In this document: positions 1 to 7,934 of the stretch, piece by piece | How positions within the stretch are numbered: position 1 is the first letter of the stretch | How the letters are laid out: every line of letters starts with the position of its first letter | Source of the DNA: Acidobacteriota bacterium | GTDB lineage: Bacteria; Acidobacteriota; Terriglobia; 2-12-FULL-54-10 | Direction: 5' to 3' | DNA: 53,898 nt | Assembly: GCA_016191085.1 (NCBI GenBank) | Contig: JACPPJ010000011.1 | Location: 1-53,898 of the forward strand | Translations under genes and position numbers: made by a program | The notes under the pieces: model-generated | The model's database searches: none | What the model was told of the DNA's origin: nothing | What the model saw: the letters and a program-made list of their open reading frames with translations, nothing else

Positions 1-66
1 GAGAAAAGCAGATTCCTCGCTGCGCTCGGAATGACATCATCGGGAACTTTTTCAGCAGCCTGCTAG
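1..66 (+). repeat. Repeat A, right half cut by window edge
   Basis: This stretch matches the right half of the element at 1977-2134. It holds the arm reading GCAGATTCCTCGCTGCGCTC and ends at 49-66 with TTTTCAGCAGCCTGCTAG, which is the exact reverse complement of the left terminal repeat of the 1977 copy. The window starts inside the element. The element also supplies the stop codon of the adjacent transposase remnant. Confidence 0.75.
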
Positions 67-530
67 CGTGCTGTAACGTGAGTTCGTTTACAAACGCGTT
101 GGACCTTTTTGAAGATTTCATTGGCCGTTGCGGTCCAGACAAAAGGTTTGGGATTCCGGTTGTGATGCTCTAAATAGTGATGGATCGCCTGCTCCAGTTC
201 GCGCACCAGATCCGCGCCACGGCCATGTGCGACAACTTCGTGGCCTGCGCCATCGAACGGGTGCTCCAGTGGGTGGCCTGGGGCGGTGTCGTTTCCAGGG
301 TGCGGGTGATCAGCTCTTCCACGTGGGTGTCGCTAATCTCACGAGGGGCTCCGGGACGAGGCTCATCGGCCAAACTTCCAGGCGGGCTGTGCGAAAGCGT
401 TCCCGCCACTTGCCGACGGTAGCACCGCTGGTCCGCAACTGCCGCGCTACCGCTTGGTTGGAAAGGCTTTCCGCGCACCGCAATACGATGCGGGACCGCA
501 AGGCGAGCCGTCCTTGCAGTAAAGCCCGCT
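63..530 (-). pseudogene. IS630-family transposase remnant
   Basis: Read right to left, the remnant encodes the N-terminal helix-turn-helix part of an IS630-type transposase (RSRIVLRCAE, then NQAVARQLRTSGATVGKWRERF). A one-base loss near 375 puts the next part (LADEPRPGAPREIS through MAVARIW) in another frame. Near 225 the sequence jumps to the family's C-terminal tail (LEHHNRNPKPFVWTATANEI, then CKR) in yet another frame. The DDE catalytic core between these parts is missing, so this is an internally deleted, frameshifted relic. The stop at 63-65 lies in the terminal repeat of the neighbouring repeat A, so that element may have inserted at or near the end of the gene. No intact ends of the insertion sequence were found. 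Confidence 0.8.
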
Positions 531-594
531 GAATTCCGGATTATCGGTATGAGTTTCTTCCTGCCTGATTCAACGTTATGTCATCTAAGAACAT

Positions 595-624
595 TTGACA
601 CCGGGTTCGCTGCTGTCCTATAGT
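595..624 (+). promoter_or_regulatory. Sigma-70-type promoter for the barrel gene
   Basis: A perfect -35 hexamer TTGACA (595-600) is followed after 18 bases by TATAGT (619-624). It points to the outer-membrane gene starting at 827 and implies a leader of about 195 bases. The leader contains a short hairpin (CCTTCT/AGAAGG, about 738-762) and A/T-rich runs. No known riboswitch was recognised. Confidence 0.45.
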
Positions 625-826
625 CAATGCCATCCATGTTAACGGTACGCATCATCGGTTCTGGCTACACCTGAGTCTAACCCACCAACGTCGGTCTGCC
701 GTCTTCCCTTAATTTTTTGGTGTTTTGAAAAAACAACCTTCTGCCTTCGGGCCAAGAAGGGGGCGTTCTGGTTTGTATACAGCTCCCCCTTGGCCAAGTT
801 CGAATTCCATGAAAACAAGGACATCC

Positions 827-1960
827 ATGCAGTCTATTCGAACAACTGGCTTCTTAATTTGTGCCGTGATCGGCCTTATTTCGCTGGCGCCTCAGCGCGC
901 GTTTGCGCAAGGCTGAATTTTGGCGAAAAATATGGTGCCCGGGATCGGCGCCCAAATCGGACCGTATTTGCAAAAAGGTGAATGGCAGGTTATCGGAGGC
1001 ATCAATCGTTGGGAGACTGATGACCAGTTCCGGGGGACCGACCATAGGGTAGATCTTTACCAGACAGATTCACAGGTAAAAGAAGGAGCACTTACCCTGG
1101 GCGTGCAAGGCAGCTATGGCCTCACGCGTCAAATCAACCTTCTGGTTGAAGCCCCGATTATACTTTCGTCTTACTGGAGCACGAAAGTCGCAGGTATTCG
1201 GCAGAAACAAGTTGCGCGGGGTTTGTCGGACATTGTGGCCGGCGGGCGCGTGTGGTTATTCGGCTGCGACAGCCATCCTGACCAGAACATCGCGCTTGGC
1301 TCAGGTGTAAGACTGCCTACGGGAGAATCGAATTACCAGGTTCTATATCCCAACTCTCAGGGCCGGGACTTTGCCAAGCGTCCTGTATTCCCGGGGATAC
1401 ACCCCGGCATCGGCGCATGGGGACTCCGCTTGTCGGTGGACAGCTTCAAGCAGTTCAGGTATTTCGCCGTTTTCGGATCGGGTCAATACATGTTTAGCCT
1501 TCGGGATCAAAACGACACGCTTTATATGGGCGCCGCTATGAACCCGCTTGGGCCCGAGGCAGTGGCGGAGAACGTCCGGTACGTCTCTACACCGGACTCG
1601 TATCTCTTCAGCGCAGGTGCGGCCACGTCGGTTCCCAAACTGCCCGGGGTGTCTGCATTCTTTGTCGGAAGGATAGCGGGCGTGCCCGTACATAACGTGT
1701 TGACACAGACCATAGGCTTCCGCCAGCCTGGGTGGTTTTTCACCATTGAGCCAGGATTAAACTTCGCAACGAAACTGGCATCGTACAATGTCAGCGTGCC
1801 GATACGCGTACGCCAGAACGTGCAGCCGGATTTTCTTGGCATCCCGAAAAATTCGGACTTTGCACACCTCCAAGTGCGGGTGGGCGTAATGTTCCAGCTC
1901 GGCGGCAGGAAGAAGGTAGAGCCCGATCTGGGAATTACCACGTCGGAACCGAGCAAGTAA
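827..1960 (+). pseudogene. Outer-membrane barrel protein, interrupted by in-frame TGA
   Basis: The reading frame begins at ATG 827 behind an AAGGA ribosome site (817-821). It encodes a clear Sec signal peptide (about 28 residues, ending in APQRAFAQG). A TGA at 914-916 stops it directly after the signal-peptidase site. The same frame then runs open to the TAA at 1960 for about 346 codons with no further defect. The body looks like an outer-membrane transporter/phenol-degradation MetA-type barrel (NQINLLVEAPI-like strands, GLSDIVAGGRVWLF, LPTGESNYQV, alternating hydrophobic strands, terminal strand VRVGVMFQLG). A restart at TTG 920 would lack a signal peptide and so could not be exported normally. 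Either this is a very young nonsense mutation, a sequencing error, or the stop is read through. Other genes here end in TGA, so TGA is a true stop in this genome. Confidence 0.7.
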
Positions 1961-1976
1961 AGAACTGGGGTAGCTC

Positions 1977-2134
1977 CTAGCAGGCTGCTGAAAAATGTTC
2001 CGATGATGTCATTCCGAAGCCGGCGCTTTTTGCCGGGCTGAGGAATCTGCTTTGTTTTCAGCAGCGCGAGACAAAAGCAGATTCCTCGCTCCGCTCGGAA
2101 TGACAGCGAAAAGTAATTTTCAGCAACCTGCCAG
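1977..2134 (+). repeat. Repeat A, complete copy with terminal inverted repeats
   Basis: The left end CTAGCAGGCTGCTGAAAA (1977-1994) pairs with the right end TTTTCAGCAACCTGCCAG (2117-2134), 16 of 18 positions. Inside are two facing arms of the GTCATTCCGA...GAGGAATCTGC type, so the single strand can fold into one long hairpin. There is no coding capacity. The form is that of a small non-autonomous transposable element. It lies between the barrel gene and the thioredoxin gene. Confidence 0.75.
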
Positions 2135-2157
2135 GATTTGAGGAGGACAGAAGTTGT

Positions 2158-2676
2158 ATGCAGCATAGCTTTTCGATCGGGTATCGAACCGTCTGGTGCT
2201 TGCTTCTCGTAGCATTCGCAATGCCGCCGGTAAGCGCTAAAGACCCAGACAAGTTCAAGCCATTCAAGTTAAAGACATCGGATGGAGCTGCGAAGACGCT
2301 CCAGGATTTTGCAAATAAAGCCACGCTCGTGGGTTTCTTCTTTCCCACCTGCGCGTATTGCAACGCCGCACTTCCTGAGGTGCAGAACATTTACGAAAAG
2401 TACAAGGATAAGGGACTCTCGGTGGTGTGGATCAACGTTCTGCCCAAGCAGAACAAATTAATCCCCGATTGGCAGGAAAAACACCATCTCACGATACCAG
2501 TGCTGATCGGAGCATCGCAGGAGGCTTTGCAGAGAGACTACCGCCTGAACGCGACGCCGACCCACTATCTGCTCGATGCGAACGGCCAGGTGATTTTTTC
2601 CCAAACCGGGTACAAGCCCGGCGATGAGAAAGCGCTGGAAGCGAAAATCGCTGAGACCCTAAATAGTGCTCCCTAA
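2158..2676 (+). CDS. TlpA/AhpC-type thioredoxin-like protein, exported
   Basis: This 172-residue protein has an N-terminal hydrophobic segment ending in AMPPVSA/KD, so it should be exported to the periplasm. The thioredoxin-fold part carries the redox motif C65-A-Y-C68 in FFPTCAYCNAALPE and the cis-proline in NATPTHYLLD. Proteins of this family reduce or exchange disulfides outside the cytoplasm, for instance on cytochrome maturation or thiol proteins. An AGGAGG site stands about 12 bases before the ATG. It is the first gene of a four-gene run with the TusA-like, DsrE-like and TusA-MetE genes, the next start being 23 bases downstream. Its partner is unknown. The context suggests that it supplies or removes electrons on sulfur compounds, which is inference. 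Confidence 0.85.
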   Translation: MQHSFSIGYRTVWCLLLVAFAMPPVSAKDPDKFKPFKLKTSDGAAKTLQDFANKATLVGFFFPTCAYCNAALPEVQNIYEKYKDKGLSVVWINVLPKQNKLIPDWQEKHHLTIPVLIGASQEALQRDYRLNATPTHYLLDANGQVIFSQTGYKPGDEKALEAKIAETLNSAP

Positions 2677-2699
2677 GCCGTCGTAATTCGGACCATTCC

Positions 2700-3317
2700 A
2701 TGCACGACACGCCAGACATTCGAGAGGAGTCTCAAACAGCGGCTCTTCTCCATGATCTCCTGCGGATGCGGGGGGGGCGGTGCAAAGAATGTGCGGCTTT
2801 GCTTTGCGCCCATGAGACGCTAATGAGTCTCGTGGCGGGATGCAAGGACAGCCCGCGATGTTTGTCCTGCCTCGCCCGATTGATGGGAGGAGGCCGCGAG
2901 CAGGTGCGCGATCACCTGTTGGGCTATATCATGGGACGTGCGTGCCGCCGTGACGCCTGGTCGTGGGCCAACCGGGAAGAGGCAACCGAGCCGGCCGCGC
3001 TGCCGCTTTGCCTATGGCCGTCGCCGGAAGGCATTGCGAAAGAGAGTCAACCGGAGCAGAAGATGAATGCATTGTCTGACGAACCCGCTCCCGATTCGGT
3101 CCCTGACGCCGAGTGGGACGCCGGAAACATGGGTTGCGGCGAGTTGGTAATGGGGCTTCGGATGCGTCTCCAAACCATGAAAGCAGGGCAAATTCTGAAG
3201 CTAACCGCAACCGACGGCGGAATGCCGGAAGATCTTCCGGCATGGTGCCGTTTAACGGGACACAAACTGGTTTTGTCCAAACATCCTGAATATTGGATTC
3301 AACGAAGGGAGAACTAG
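2700..3317 (+). CDS. Cys-rich protein with C-terminal TusA-like domain
   Basis: The 205-residue protein has two parts. Residues 28-82 hold seven cysteines (28, 31, 36, 48, 54, 57, 82), including C28-x2-C31 and C54-x2-C57 pairs that could bind a metal or Fe-S cluster. Residues about 137-205 resemble a TusA/SirA sulfur-carrier domain, with a conserved cysteine at C146 (NMGCGELV, the place of the TusA catalytic Cys) and the segment EDLPAWCRLTGH (C183). Nearly the same segment, EDLPSWCRLTGN, occurs in the N-terminal domain of the TusA-MetE fusion two genes downstream, so the two domains are paralogous. The classical CPxP of TusA is missing, since the residue after Cys is Gly. The ribosome site before 2700 is weak, so the start is not certain. 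Stop to next start is 4 bases. Function is unknown; sulfur transfer is inferred. Confidence 0.75.
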   Translation: MHDTPDIREESQTAALLHDLLRMRGGRCKECAALLCAHETLMSLVAGCKDSPRCLSCLARLMGGGREQVRDHLLGYIMGRACRRDAWSWANREEATEPAALPLCLWPSPEGIAKESQPEQKMNALSDEPAPDSVPDAEWDAGNMGCGELVMGLRMRLQTMKAGQILKLTATDGGMPEDLPAWCRLTGHKLVLSKHPEYWIQRREN

Positions 3318-3321
3318 ATCA

Positions 3322-3684
3322 ATGCCTGGAAAGTTTTGCGTGAGTCTTTCATATGCCAAGGACAACTCCGACAAAGCTACGGTCGCGTTCGTCGTCGCGA
3401 ACGCCGCGGTTGCATCGGACAAAGATACGCTGGTATTCCTCAGTATCGAAGGCGTGCGACTTTCTCAGAAAGGATACGGGGACGACATTCACGAAGAGGG
3501 ATTCGCACCGCTGAAAGAACTGATGAGCAACTTCGCCAATGCGGGCGGTAAGATTTACGTTTGCTCGCCGTGCTTCAACAAGCGCAAGCTCGATCCCAAC
3601 AATCTGGTGGCGGGCGCAACTGTTGTAGGCGGAGCCAAGCTGGTGGAATTTCTCAGCGAAGGCGCGCCTTGCGTCAGCTATTAG
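3322..3684 (+). CDS. DsrE-like (COG2044-type) sulfur-transfer protein
   Basis: This 120-residue cytoplasmic protein has the alpha/beta DsrE fold pattern (KFCVSLSYAKDNSDKATVAFVVANAA, then DTLVFLSIEGVRL). It carries the family's active cysteines in YVCSPCFNKR (C81, C84), with another cysteine at C117. DsrE-type proteins accept sulfane sulfur as persulfides and pass it to TusA-type carriers. It sits between two genes with TusA-like domains, 4 bases after the first and 9 bases before the second, so partnership with them is likely. An AAGGGAG site stands upstream of the ATG. The exact donor is not visible. Confidence 0.85.
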   Translation: MPGKFCVSLSYAKDNSDKATVAFVVANAAVASDKDTLVFLSIEGVRLSQKGYGDDIHEEGFAPLKELMSNFANAGGKIYVCSPCFNKRKLDPNNLVAGATVVGGAKLVEFLSEGAPCVSY

Positions 3685-3693
3685 GGGAATCTG

Positions 3694-5211
3694 ATGGAAC
3701 CGGTAGTGCGTCATCCGCTGGAGCCCGATGTCTCGTTCGATGGCGGCAAAATGGATTGCGGCAACGGGCTCCTGCTGCTGATCCGAAAGCATATCGATCC
3801 GCTGCCAAGCGGCGGCATCCTGGAGGTCCGCTCAACGGAGAGTTCCGTCGAGGAGGACCTGCCCTCCTGGTGCCGTCTCACCGGCAATGAGTTCATCTCT
3901 TTGACTCGCCAGGGTGATCAGCGAAGCTTCCTCATCTGTAAGGGATCGCTCGCGAACCGATCCAACGTTAGTGCGGCCGCACCCAAGCAGTTCTCGTCGC
4001 AAGCTCCGGTTCCGGTGCAGATTCCGTCCGTGCTTCCGAAGCCTGCACCAGCGCCGGAAATTCCGCCGCTTTCCGTGATGGGAATCGGAAGCTGGCCCCG
4101 GCCGCGGTGGATGCTGCAGTCGATCCACGACCATCTGGAAGGCCGGCTGTCGGACGCCGACTTTCAAACGACCGCCGATGACGCCGTGCGACTAGCTGTC
4201 GAGGCACAGTTGCGCGCCGGCGTAGACGTGGTCACTGATGGAGAGCAGCGCCGGGACAATTACGCGAGCTTCGTGGGGGGCCTTCTCGATAATTGCGTTC
4301 TGGTCCCGCTAACGGATCTCCTTCCCTTGGTCGATGATCCGGCTCACTTCGAAGAGGAAATGAAGAGCCTGGATGTGCCAGCCGACAAGGTCCGCCATCC
4401 AGCGGTTTTTGGACCTATCGGTCGAAGCAAACCGCTGGCGGTTCATGAACTGGAGTTTTTGAAAACGCTGACCGGGAAACCCGCGAAGGTGGCTCTCCCC
4501 GGGCCGTACTTACTTACTCGAACGATGTGGATGGAGTGTCTGTCTCCACATGCCTACGAATCGCGCGAGCAGCTCGCTCAGGACGTAGTGCGCGTTCTGC
4601 GGGAAGAGCTGCACTTTCTTCTTGCGGCTGGCGCGGCGCTGGTACAGTTCGATGAGCCTGTGTTGAGCGAGGTGGTTTTCACGGGGGCCAAAGCTACTCG
4701 CAGCTTTATGTGCGGCGCGTTGAGCGAAAAAAAGGATGCCGAATCCGAGCTGTCGTTCGCACGCAATCTGATCAACCGTGTGGTGGAAGGAATGCCTCGA
4801 TCGCGAACGGCCATGCACATGTGCCGTGGTAACTGGACACCGGACGAATCGGCGGCACTGCGCGGCAGTTATGAACCTCTTCTGCCGTTGTTCCAGGAAC
4901 TCCACGTCGGCACGCTGTTCCTGGAGCTTTGCACGCCTCGCGCGGGAGAGATGGCTGTCCTCAAAGATTTGCCTCGCGAGTTGCGAATCGGGGTGGGTGT
5001 CGTGAACCAAAAGAATCCTGCAAGGGAATCCGTGGAAGAGATCGTGGCCAGGGGCCGAGAGGCAATTCGCGTCTTCGGAGCAGACCGTGTACTGTTGACG
5101 CCCGACTGTGGATTCGCAACCTTCGCGGATAATCCAGTGAGCTCGGCGGCAATCGCCGAGCAAAAGCTGCGTTCCATCGCTCAGGCCGCTGAGATTTTGC
5201 GAACGGGATGA
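3694..5211 (+). CDS. TusA-like domain fused to MetE-type methyltransferase
   Basis: Residues 1-85 are a TusA-like domain: conserved Cys at C22 in KMDCGNGLLLLI, and EDLPSWCRLTG with C60. A proline-rich linker follows at 100-126. Residues 128-505 are the catalytic barrel of cobalamin-independent methionine synthase. It begins VMGIGSWPRP and keeps all four zinc ligands in register with MetE: H375 and C377 (HMC), E411 (LELC), C472 (PDCGF). The N-terminal half of full-length MetE is absent. Zinc in this family activates a thiol, classically homocysteine, for methylation. Core-only relatives include folate-independent methionine synthases and thiol transferases, so the methyl donor cannot be told from the sequence. 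Fusion to a sulfur carrier in an operon with DsrE suggests that the thiol or a persulfide is delivered on a protein, which is inference. AGGGGA precedes the ATG by 5 bases. Confidence 0.85.
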   Translation: MEPVVRHPLEPDVSFDGGKMDCGNGLLLLIRKHIDPLPSGGILEVRSTESSVEEDLPSWCRLTGNEFISLTRQGDQRSFLICKGSLANRSNVSAAAPKQFSSQAPVPVQIPSVLPKPAPAPEIPPLSVMGIGSWPRPRWMLQSIHDHLEGRLSDADFQTTADDAVRLAVEAQLRAGVDVVTDGEQRRDNYASFVGGLLDNCVLVPLTDLLPLVDDPAHFEEEMKSLDVPADKVRHPAVFGPIGRSKPLAVHELEFLKTLTGKPAKVALPGPYLLTRTMWMECLSPHAYESREQLAQDVVRVLREELHFLLAAGAALVQFDEPVLSEVVFTGAKATRSFMCGALSEKKDAESELSFARNLINRVVEGMPRSRTAMHMCRGNWTPDESAALRGSYEPLLPLFQELHVGTLFLELCTPRAGEMAVLKDLPRELRIGVGVVNQKNPARESVEEIVARGREAIRVFGADRVLLTPDCGFATFADNPVSSAAIAEQKLRSIAQAAEILRTG

Positions 5212-5262
5212 AGTTGCAAGGATGCGCGTTAGCCCGCATGGTCATGATCCGGGCAGACAATA

Positions 5263-5294
5263 GGCTGCTCCGCAGCGAGGCGCCGGGAGCAGCC
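5263..5294. terminator. Hairpin between convergent genes
   Basis: GGCTGCTCC (5263-5271) and GGAGCAGCC (5286-5294) form a perfect nine-base stem with a 14-base loop. It lies between the stop of the TusA-MetE gene and the end of the convergent secreted-protein gene. There is no T run on either side, so it is only a candidate terminator or transcript-end stabiliser. Confidence 0.35.
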
Positions 5295-5321
5295 CTAGAG
5301 CAGCATGCTTGGACAGTGGCC

Positions 5322-6500
5322 TTACTTGCTCCCCTTCTTCTGGAGCGAGACAACCGCTGTGTGAGCGGCTCCACACGAGCCCTCGGCCAGATCAACACGG
5401 ATCGAGTAGGTTCCGTTCGGGAGACCCGCGATATCCCAATTGAAAATGTACTGATTGGCCGTGTAATCGTAACGCATGGCGTTGCCGGTGTCGCCGTTTG
5501 TATTGGCGACTGGCTCCGCATCCGTACCAACGACGGTCGGCGTTCCGTAAGCGAAGAACACATGCGCGGCTGCGTTACTAATGGCGTAATTCAGAGCGTC
5601 CGTGATGCGGATCTTGGTAGAAACGGTCCGGCCGCCAAATATACTCGTACCGTCTGCATTGATCGGCTGCTGGAAACCGACAAAGACGTACGTTATGCCA
5701 AGGTTGGCATTGTCGCCGCTCGCTTCGTACAGCGAATCGCCGGCAAATGATGCGGTGACGGTATGGTCGCCCAATGCTAACGTGGACGGATTGAAGGCGA
5801 TTGTGGCCACGCCGTTCACGTCCGTAAACGCGCTGCCCGCCGAGGCGCTGTCGATAAAGAAGGAGATTGATTTGTTCGCGACGGGAGTCGAGCCGACCGT
5901 GGTGACCAGAGTCGCCGAAATCGACACATTGGTGCTGCTATGGAGCACCACGCATCCGCCATTTCCCACGGACAGCGTTAGAGTGGTTGCCTCAGCCGAA
6001 GCGACTGGCACCGCAACCGTGAAAGTGATCGAAACTCCGCTGCCGCCACCTAGCCCTTGAGCACCACCGGTTCCGGTGGCGGCTTGAATCTTTACGGTGT
6101 ACGTGCCCGCGGTGGTGGGCGCTGTGATCGTATAATTCGTGGGGCACGTGGTTGCCGAGGTCGTGAATGTACACGAAGGAGTGGCGGGCGATACCACCGC
6201 GTCGGAAGCGCCACTCGGCTTTACCTCGGTCGTTGCGCCGAACGTCACCGTTCTCGGGTACGTGGTCGTGCTACCTTGCGTGTCTATGCCGAACGTAAGC
6301 GTAAACGTGATGTTGGACCCGCCAGTCACCGTACCATTCACTGTCCAATTCCCGGAACTGCCGGCGAAAGTAGCTGCCGGACTAATGTTGGTGGATACGT
6401 AATCAATTGAGTGCGCAACCGCGGGCACAGGGGAAAGTGTCACGCACCCAAACAGCGCGAGCGCTGTAACGACAACGAACAATCTATTGCTGGATTTCAT
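5322..6500 (-). CDS. Secreted Ig-like/PxKF-domain protein
   Basis: The 392-residue protein starts with a hydrophobic leader that offers both a lipobox (ALFGC, Cys19) and a signal-peptidase I site (AVA/HS). The body is threonine/serine/glycine-rich beta structure. A bacterial Ig-like domain of the Big_3_5 type (STNVSISATLV to GDHTVTASFAGDSLY) lies about residues 195-275. A C-terminal domain resembling PxKF follows (GFQQPINADGTSIFGGRTVSTKIRITD, then YIFNWDIAGLPNGTYSIRVDL). Such proteins are cell-surface or extracellular and are usually adhesive or structural. AGGAG lies 8 bases before the ATG. It is transcribed alone and convergent with the sulfur operon. The ligand is unknown. Confidence 0.8.
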   Translation of the reverse strand: MKSSNRLFVVVTALALFGCVTLSPVPAVAHSIDYVSTNISPAATFAGSSGNWTVNGTVTGGSNITFTLTFGIDTQGSTTTYPRTVTFGATTEVKPSGASDAVVSPATPSCTFTTSATTCPTNYTITAPTTAGTYTVKIQAATGTGGAQGLGGGSGVSITFTVAVPVASAEATTLTLSVGNGGCVVLHSSTNVSISATLVTTVGSTPVANKSISFFIDSASAGSAFTDVNGVATIAFNPSTLALGDHTVTASFAGDSLYEASGDNANLGITYVFVGFQQPINADGTSIFGGRTVSTKIRITDALNYAISNAAAHVFFAYGTPTVVGTDAEPVANTNGDTGNAMRYDYTANQYIFNWDIAGLPNGTYSIRVDLAEGSCGAAHTAVVSLQKKGSK

Positions 6501-6926
6501 TTTTCTGCTCCTGAGATCTGCTTGAGCTTGAACTTAAGCTTGATACTGCATGGTTCGACAGGAACACCAATCTGTCTGGCCTGTGCACGCGCAACTCTCC
6601 ACTGGGACGTATGCAGATGGGCGGGTCCCAGGTGTGCGGCATTGCAAGAACAATGCCAAACCGTGCTGTCAGCTAAGCTCTCTGTAGCTCTGTATTTCGC
6701 CTGTTTTAAGCACGGGGAGCGCAAAGGGAGCTTCCGAAAGACATCGCTTCAGTAGGAGCGGAATACCACGTGGTGTAAGCGGATTACACTGGGGTGGGCT
6801 TCGCGAAGCCAATGATATGCAACTGTGCCGATTGAAATTTGAGTGGTATCAGAGCGGCCGCGGGGATCATTTGTCGCTGATTTACACAACAATGACCCCC
6901 ACGGCTGACACCTGTTAGCGTCTTGC
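6501..6926. other. Gene-free stretch
   Basis: This 426-base stretch lies between the start of the Ig-like gene and the end of the DUF1059 gene. It should hold the promoter of the Ig-like gene, close to the AAGCTT-containing direct repeats at about 6525-6545. I see no convincing reading frame, riboswitch or strong hairpin. Confidence 0.4.
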
Positions 6927-7136
6927 TCAGGCTGCGATGATATCTCTGGATTCATCCTTGAGCATCGAGCGAATCTGCTCGCGGAGTTCAGGAGTGTTCT
7001 GATGGCCATGGACCGTTGTGGCATGAAGGACCGCCAGGTCGAGCACCTCATCCTCCCTGCCTGAAATGGCAAGCGTGCAGTTTTTCTCAGTCGGGAAGTT
7101 TCTGCAATCGATCACTTTTCTCTGGGAGCTTGGCAT
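6927..7136 (-). CDS. DUF1059 small protein
   Basis: This roughly 69-residue protein matches the DUF1059 pattern: KVIDCRNFPTEKNCTLAISGREDEVLDLAVLHA, then HGHQNTPELREQIRSMLKDE. The two cysteines and the His pair are typical of the family. The start at 7136 (MPSSQRKVIDC) is preferred because AGGAG at 7146-7150 is nine bases away. The ATG at 7145 would touch the ribosome site. The family is common in soil bacteria and its function is unknown; the Cys/His pattern would allow metal binding. Confidence 0.85.
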   Translation of the reverse strand: MPSSQRKVIDCRNFPTEKNCTLAISGREDEVLDLAVLHATTVHGHQNTPELREQIRSMLKDESRDIIAA

Positions 7137-7267
7137 AGGCGTCATCTCCTTGGAACAGTGATTTGGGCCAGTGATTTAGTTTCCATAGCATAGCGCCGAA
7201 CGAAAGCAGTTTGCAATGGCAAAGCGAAGGGTGGAGAACTCAGGTCGGTAAAACCGGGGCGGCTTTC

Positions 7268-7308
7268 AAAAAAAAGAACTGCTTCAGTCGAATCGACCGA
7301 GCAGTTCT
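7268..7308 (-). terminator. Intrinsic terminator of the cold-shock gene
   Basis: On the minus strand AGAACTGCT (7308-7300) pairs with AGCAGTTCT (7283-7275) and is followed by a run of eight T (7275-7268 read in reverse). It begins six bases after the stop codon of the cold-shock gene. This is a textbook rho-independent terminator. Confidence 0.85.
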
Positions 7309-7313
7309 TCCGA

Positions 7314-7514
7314 TTAGAGGACTTGCACGTTATCTGCCTGCAACCCCTTGGGTCCGTTTTTTAGGACAAACCGTACGACTTGGCCTTCCTGCAACGTCCG
7401 ATGTCCCGTTGATTGGACAGCGGAGAAGTGCACGAAAACATCTGGACCGCTGTCACGGCTGATAAAACCATAACCTTTGGCGTCGTTGAACCATTTAACA
7501 GTTCCTTGTTCCAT
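7314..7514 (-). CDS. CspA-family cold-shock protein
   Basis: This 66-residue single-domain protein has both RNA-binding motifs of the family: KGYGFI (RNP1) and VFVHFSAV (RNP2). It also has the usual start GTVKWFND and end [10 protein letters not shown]. Cold-shock proteins bind single-stranded RNA and DNA and keep messages unfolded. AGGAAAGG precedes the ATG. The gene has its own terminator and no close partner. Confidence 0.95.
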   Translation of the reverse strand: MEQGTVKWFNDAKGYGFISRDSGPDVFVHFSAVQSTGHRTLQEGQVVRFVLKNGPKGLQADNVQVL

Positions 7515-7934
7515 TGTTTTACACCTTTCCTGAAATTTCCTGTGAGAAGATCAACTGCTAATTAGAGGTTGGTGACGCTTAAAGGCGGGACCTGCTCAAA
7601 ACTGCTGTAAATCACTACTTGGATGTGCGTCCGGCGAAAACGATTCAATCTGATTAGTAGAAGGAATCGATTCCGCCGCCTTAGCGTACGTTGGGCTCGC
7701 GGGCGCAAGGGCAGTCCCGAATGGCAGCCAGAATAAATTTCCCTTGACATCCACGACCAGCCGATTTATTTTCTTCCCAATGGCGGAATCTGGAATTTGA
7801 ATTTGAATCGGTTCGACTTTTTCGTTGCGCGGGTAACTGTTTTTTCGTTCCTGCCACTTCTGGGCGGAATCAAAGCGGACCGAGGCGTCCTTCTTTCTCC
7901 TCCCAGCAAGTGAGCCAGACAATTAGGAGGATGA
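7515..7934. other. Gene-free stretch with promoter
   Basis: The stretch separates the cold-shock gene from the divergent DUF1326 gene and should hold both promoters. The only long frame in it (minus strand 7596-7922) starts with TTG, lacks a ribosome site and is not recognised, so I do not call it. Confidence 0.4.
7744..7772 (+). promoter_or_regulatory. Candidate sigma-70 promoter for DUF1326 gene
   Basis: TTGACA (7744-7749) is followed after 17 bases by TATTTT (7767-7772). It points to the DUF1326 gene 160 bases downstream. Confidence 0.4.

Noticed and set aside
128-532. 134-residue plus-strand frame
   Set aside because: It is the antisense of the IS630 transposase remnant, whose family motifs are on the minus strand.
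7596-7922. 108-residue minus-strand frame upstream of the DUF1326 gene
   Set aside because: It starts with TTG, lacks a ribosome site, is not recognised, and a plausible plus-strand promoter lies within it. Part of it (VEPIQIQIPDSAIGKKINRLVVDVKG) looks protein-like, so a relic cannot be excluded.
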